Shown one piece after another: positions 5,501-7,664 of a stretch of 7,664 nt of DNA. Both the position numbers and the translations under genes were made by a program. The DNA lies in contig JBELIG010000155.1 of assembly GCA_042091035.1 (NCBI GenBank), forward strand, positions 1 through 7,664. Reading direction: 5' to 3'. The DNA comes from AM-2324 sp042091035 (GTDB taxonomy: Bacteria; Bacteroidota; Bacteroidia; Chitinophagales; Saprospiraceae). The notes below the pieces were generated by a model. It was given only the letters and a program-made list of their open reading frames with translations, had not been told where the DNA came from and searched no databases. Numbering within the stretch: position 1 is the stretch's first letter; each line of letters starts with the position of its first letter.

Positions 5501-7664
5501 GAACGATCCAAGTACGAAGTATTTTGAACCCTGATCCACATGCATCTACTACTTCATCCGTGTAGTCATAAGAATACTGGCAGTAAGTACCATCAAATCC
5601 TTGAGGCTGTCCAGTGAATACTGGGTTTGTCAAATCATTGTTCGCATCATAAGCAGCACAATCAATGGTTGTATCATCTGGGAAGTTAGCACCATCAGGT
5701 CTTACAATAGTAATTACTGTGGTACAAGTCTCAGATACATTACCTGAATTATCTGTAGCTGAATATGTTCTTGTTACAACAACACCGTCTGCACAATTTC
5801 CAGATGCATCTGTTGATTCAGATACAAGCTCAATACTTGGTGATGCATCGCAATTATCTGTAGCTGTTGCACCAAGAAGTACATTTATGTTTTGAGTACA
5901 AGGCACATTGTTATATGTAAAACAAGTAATCTCTGGAACGATTTTATCCTCTACAGTTATAGCACCCCAACAAGAATTACCTGTATCTGGATCTGTAACC
6001 ATAACATCAAGTGTAGAACCGATCATATCACAATTAGCAATCTGACCATAGTTTGTACCATCGTTACCAAAAATCTCAACAATATAATCATCATAACATC
6101 CGTAAGGACCTCCTTCAAGGATTACGTCTGCATCTATATATCCTTCTCCATTTCCGTCTAATGAAACCTGTAAGTTATCGTTACATGCTAGCGTCGCAGA
6201 CGGATTAGCATATTCGTTTACTGTTACATTGAAAGAACAAGAAGCTGTATTATTATTACCATCCGTAGCATCAAAGCTTAGATTGTATGTTCCGTAGTAG
6301 AAGTAATCTCCTGAAACAAGACCTGTAGCATCTGTTTGTACAATAGTCACATCAGTACCATCATAGCAATTATCAGTTGCAGTAACAACGAAGCTTACGA
6401 TAGCTTCACATGCACCTGGATCAAGATTTATAACGATATCAGCAGGACACTCTATTACAGGTGCCTCATCATCAGCTATTGTAATTGTTACAGTTGTTTC
6501 TGAAGTAGGACAAGCTGAAGCAAATGCTGACATATCTAAATTAGGATTCAATGAACCACAAGAATTCTGAGCAGGAGCTGCCCAACCAGCATCTTCTAGT
6601 TGCAAAGAAAATCCAACAGGAGTATTGAATGTTTCTGTAACACCAATACTTGTTGATTCTATTCCTGCAGCAGGACCATTAGTACCTATCATTGTACCTT
6701 CGTAGGATAGAAACTGTAAAACCATACCCATATCATCCACAAGTGCCAAACCATCAGGTGCACCATTCTGAATCCCATTTGTTGGGTAGTCGTAACAAAC
6801 AGTACCGAAACCTGAACCGTTTTCGTTCGGAATCGTTTCGACAAGGTTTCTAAAATCATATGTCGTAGCAGATGATCCGTTGTACAATACTAAAGTATAC
6901 CCTGTAAGATCAGTCCCTGCTGAACCAGTAAGTTCGATCGACTCGCCGGTATCAGTACCTGCATTATCATAATGAATCTCTGAAATGAACGGTGTAATCT
7001 CACCGAATACAGCGTTCGTCACCTCATAAGTACCTTGGTCAGAAGCTACAGGATCGATAACACCAGTTAACTCCTCTATCACTAAACTAGGTCCACCAGA
7101 CACTACCGTATATGAATAGAATCCATCTGTTCCTGTTATATGATCAGGAGTAACAAGAGATCCGTTAGGGCAGATTTCAGTTTCTGCATATGAAAATTCA
7201 GAATCAGGAAGGATATCGATTGATACCATTACTTCATCAGACACATCCGAACAAGAAGTTGATTGAGCAAATGTAGTCCATGTAAGCGTTACTGTAGTTC
7301 CATATTCTGTTGGATCAGCTGTGTAAATAGCATTGACAGAACTTGCATCATCAAATGACCCAAGACCACCAGTCCATTCTCCAGCAGCATTTGCAGTTGC
7401 AGAAAGTGTAATGATTTCATTCGAACAAACAGTTAATTCTACACCAGCATCTGCGGTAGAAGCTACATTAATGGTTACTTCAATACACTCTGTTGTATTG
7501 ACATCACCACAAATAATACCTGCGTCTGCATCTGCCTGAGCATCCAAAGCATTAGTATACCCAAAGCCATTGAATGTAGCTAAGTCACCTTCGAACATCA
7601 TACCAACTACACAATAAGTACCTGGAGCAACATTATCGAATGAACCAGTAAAAGGAGGAAGAAT
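2523..7664 (-). CDS. giant secreted HYR-repeat adhesin-like protein with dockerin, cohesin-like and T9SS sorting domains (5' partial)
   Basis: The frame is open from the right edge to the TAA at 2523-2525. Met codons at 7601 and 7598 have 21 in-frame codons upstream without a stop (...TYCVVG), so they are internal and the N terminus is missing. At least 1713 residues are visible. Numbering from the Met at 7601: Ig-like segment about 40-200 with WTGGLGSF; lamin-tail-like domain about 203-362; HYR and HYR-like modules about 377-1284; regulatory-like beta domain about 1290-1342; dockerin pair about 1343-1402; cohesin-like domain about 1475-1602; T9SS type A sorting domain about 1607-1692, ending KKMVIIK. 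The visible part up to 1286 has 51 Cys and only 6 Lys; the rest has no Cys and 12 Lys. No catalytic domain is seen. Export across the outer membrane by T9SS and a role in adhesion or the extracellular matrix are inferences from the architecture. Confidence 0.93.
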   Translation of the reverse strand: MLPPFTGSFDNVAPGTYCVVGMMFEGDLATFNGFGYTNALDAQADADAGIICGDVNTTECIEVTINVASTADAGVELTVCSNEIITLSATANAAGEWTGGLGSFDDASSVNAIYTADPTEYGTTVTLTWTTFAQSTSCSDVSDEVMVSIDILPDSEFSYAETEICPNGSLVTPDHITGTDGFYSYTVVSGGPSLVIEELTGVIDPVASDQGTYEVTNAVFGEITPFISEIHYDNAGTDTGESIELTGSAGTDLTGYTLVLYNGSSATTYDFRNLVETIPNENGSGFGTVCYDYPTNGIQNGAPDGLALVDDMGMVLQFLSYEGTMIGTNGPAAGIESTSIGVTETFNTPVGFSLQLEDAGWAAPAQNSCGSLNPNLDMSAFASACPTSETTVTITIADDEAPVIECPADIVINLDPGACEAIVSFVVTATDNCYDGTDVTIVQTDATGLVSGDYFYYGTYNLSFDATDGNNNTASCSFNVTVNEYANPSATLACNDNLQVSLDGNGEGYIDADVILEGGPYGCYDDYIVEIFGNDGTNYGQIANCDMIGSTLDVMVTDPDTGNSCWGAITVEDKIVPEITCFTYNNVPCTQNINVLLGATATDNCDASPSIELVSESTDASGNCADGVVVTRTYSATDNSGNVSETCTTVITIVRPDGANFPDDTTIDCAAYDANNDLTNPVFTGQPQGFDGTYCQYSYDYTDEVVDACGSGFKILRTWIVLDLCTNDVEISVQIIEVIDETAPVIDASSITITTDGNGCTSNGFIQAPIVTDNCNEFTITMFSPAGELEYANGENGNAGGFIPGSGLELGNHVITINAVDACGNASTEQITLTVVDTETPTMVCLEVTDANLNSAGEAVVFASSFDNGTYDNCCLDYLQVRRMDGFVFGETVTFDCNDTDEQVILRAYDCYGNYNECMVQVLINDNLDPYAACPENQEIDCDTYYTDYAPGLDNADWSVLDVFGAAILGDNCDYTDSYDVSYTVDQCGIGSITRTWSLTDASNNGPVSCSQTISIYHVSDWNVSFPADFDQPVDADCNYDELDFGSPVISGDACEMIAVAYEDTEFNVPGQDACFKIFREWTVINWCTYDIVNSQELVASAPGLVNNVTGSDYMSYTQTVKVKDDVAPVVSADDFIAQITEGCDVDLELNDINIEGGCNTDVYSITINDGDLSAYGADGSYSDVPAGSYQLTYTVIDPCGNASTTTRTVIVEDKAPTAFCVDALVITIMQNGMVEVPAADFDAGSFDNCGGIVSFTYDAAGTLPVMMFDCDDVGELQVVEVHVTDEGGLTDYCEVIVDVQDNLDVCGTSPVITLAGTIATEEGNGVENTMIDVNAGLNTVNSDVNGQFEMEVDQGGDYSISALLDTDPENGVTTYDLVIISQHILGISPLESPYKMIAADANNSGAVTTLDLVAIRRVILQIDDNFQNNTSWRFVDADYAFPVPANPWSTGFPEVINMNNVDTDVLDADFVAVKVGDVNGSAQTNSFVSSEDRSVGSVSFNAEGREIEAGKTFTFDLNAMDLLAGFQFTLNFSKAVEFLAVNDAKLGTSNIGLTKLEEGAITVSWNDFVDVDFSSEGSLISLSFKANESINTDEVFSISSSYTKAEAYNTNAELFDVILNFTSADNSVVLFQNEPNPFLGITTVNFSLDKAEQVSLNFVNMAGQDVKVFDIDAEAGLNTLAISSEELGESGVYYYTLRTGDVTLTKKMVIIK
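2526..2783 (-). other. T9SS type A C-terminal sorting domain
   Basis: The last ~86 residues of the giant protein start with FQNEPNPFLGITTVNFSL, where the QNxPNPF motif is the hallmark of the type A sorting signal. They continue with LNFVNMAGQDV and GVYYYTLRTGD and end LTKKMVIIK. In this family the domain directs passage through the type IX secretion system, after which it is normally cleaved off and the cargo is attached to the surface or released. All the standard strand motifs are present in order. Confidence 0.96.
2796..3179 (-). other. cohesin-like beta domain
   Basis: Residues about 1475-1602 of the giant protein read as a cohesin-like jelly-roll: SFNAEGREIEAGKTFTFDL at the start, then LLAGFQFTLNFSKAVEFLAV, an ITVSWNDF strand and a GSLISLSFKA strand. 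The ordering of 'agkt-f-f-l ... gfqftl-f ... l-f-a' is that of cohesins and their relatives. It comes after the dockerin pair in the same chain, with about 70 residues between them. Low sequence conservation in this fold makes the call moderate; it could be a general Ig-like carbohydrate-associated domain. Confidence 0.6.
3396..3575 (-). other. dockerin type I-like EF-hand pair
   Basis: Residues about 1343-1402 contain two calcium-loop plus helix repeats. Loop 1 (DTDPENGVTTYD, 1345-1356) offers D1345, D1347, E1349 and D1356; its helix is LVIISQHILG. Loop 2 (DANNSGAVTTLD, 1380-1391) offers D1380, N1382, S1384 and D1391; its helix is LVAIRRVIL. The D-x-[DN]-x-x-x(6)-D spacing and the 'D-L-V-x-I' helix start match dockerins. 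It follows a small beta domain (about 1290-1342, with VNGQFEMEV) like the carboxypeptidase regulatory fold, a pair I recall as recurrent in Saprospiria HYR proteins. Confidence 0.8.
3750..6473 (-). other. array of about ten HYR and HYR-like Cys-rich modules
   Basis: Residues about 377-1284 divide into modules of 83-104 residues. Clear HYR (hyalin repeat, Ig-like) units are at about 377-463, 552-635, 719-816 and 1105-1193, with the markers 'D-x-x-[AV]-P-x-I', 'TDNC' and 'D-x-x-GN'. Between them are units near 464-551, 636-718, 817-907, 908-1000, 1001-1104 and 1194-1284. These carry other signatures, such as RTW-x-V-x-D-x-C or FDC-[ND]-D. HYR modules are associated with adhesion and usually form long stiff stalks. 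Each unit has several Cys, probably forming disulfides outside the cell. Confidence 0.85.
6516..6995 (-). other. lamin-tail-like domain within the giant protein
   Basis: Residues about 203-362 begin TPFISEIHYDNAGTDTGES and continue IELTGSAGTDLTGYTLVLYN, the start of the lamin-tail (LTD) fold seen in bacterial secreted nucleases and surface proteins. GAPDGLALVDD, VLQFLSYEGT, GPAAGIESTSIGV and TPVGFSLQLED follow in the order usual for bacterial LTDs. No nuclease domain follows it here: the chain goes on into the HYR array. It seems to be placed next to or inside an Ig-like unit whose last strand may be TVTITIADD (370-378). Confidence 0.85.

Noticed and set aside
5747..5866. Exact 15-base direct repeat AATTATCTGTAGCTG at 5747-5761 and 5852-5866
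   Set aside because: Both copies encode the ATDN motif of one HYR module, so they reflect repeated protein motifs and similar codon choice, not a mobile element or recombination site.
2836..7539. Several plus-strand frames of 67-126 codons opposite the giant protein gene
   Set aside because: These are expected shadows of a long gene with a biased codon usage; none has a signal, domain or start context, and all run opposite conserved modules.
1..7664. CRISPR array, tRNA, rRNA, insertion sequence, toxin-antitoxin or phage defence locus
   Set aside because: No regularly spaced DNA repeats, no tRNA-like folding, no transposase or integrase motifs and no small paired genes were seen on either strand; the coding space is filled by the four genes described.

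Overview
The window looks like chromosomal DNA from a member of the Bacteroidota, most likely a marine or otherwise aquatic member of the Saprospiria (Lewinella/Saprospira-like). Evidence seen: AT-rich DNA, no Shine-Dalgarno sequences in front of the two visible starts, a sequence matching the Bacteroidota -7 promoter consensus (TAnnTTTG), and a giant acidic surface protein ending in a type IX secretion (T9SS) type A sorting domain. HYR modules followed by a dockerin pair and a cohesin-like domain are an arrangement I associate with Saprospiria; the taxonomic call is an inference.

Layout, left to right. Bases 1-129 are the last 42 codons of miaA (tRNA dimethylallyltransferase), plus strand. 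Bases 130-347 are non-coding and hold a -7 promoter-like element, three consecutive perfect hairpins, the last an intrinsic terminator, and the leader of the next gene. Bases 348-1277 (+) encode a membrane-anchored SPFH/band-7 protein whose sequence resembles plant hypersensitive-induced-reaction (HIR) proteins. A symmetric terminator at 1279-1313 serves this gene and the convergent gene at 1315-2382 (-), a secreted papain-fold peptidase of the bleomycin hydrolase/aminopeptidase C type (C1B) with an intact catalytic set. Bases 2383-2522 hold the terminator of the next gene and the short leader of the peptidase. From 2523 to the right edge (-) runs one open frame of at least 1713 codons. It encodes the C-terminal part of a giant secreted protein: Ig-like segment, lamin-tail-like domain, about ten HYR and HYR-like Cys-rich modules, a regulatory-like beta domain, a dockerin-type EF-hand pair, a cohesin-like domain and a T9SS sorting domain. 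Its start lies outside the window.

The genes do not form an operon: each is bounded by a terminator or an orientation change. The two minus-strand products are both exported, the peptidase by an N-terminal signal peptide and the giant protein through T9SS, but nothing in the sequence ties them functionally. I found no CRISPR array, tRNA, rRNA, insertion sequence or phage gene. The most unusual signals are the dockerin and cohesin-like domains on one T9SS polypeptide, the extreme scarcity of Lys/Arg in the array part of that protein, and the triple-hairpin intergenic region that could be a small RNA.
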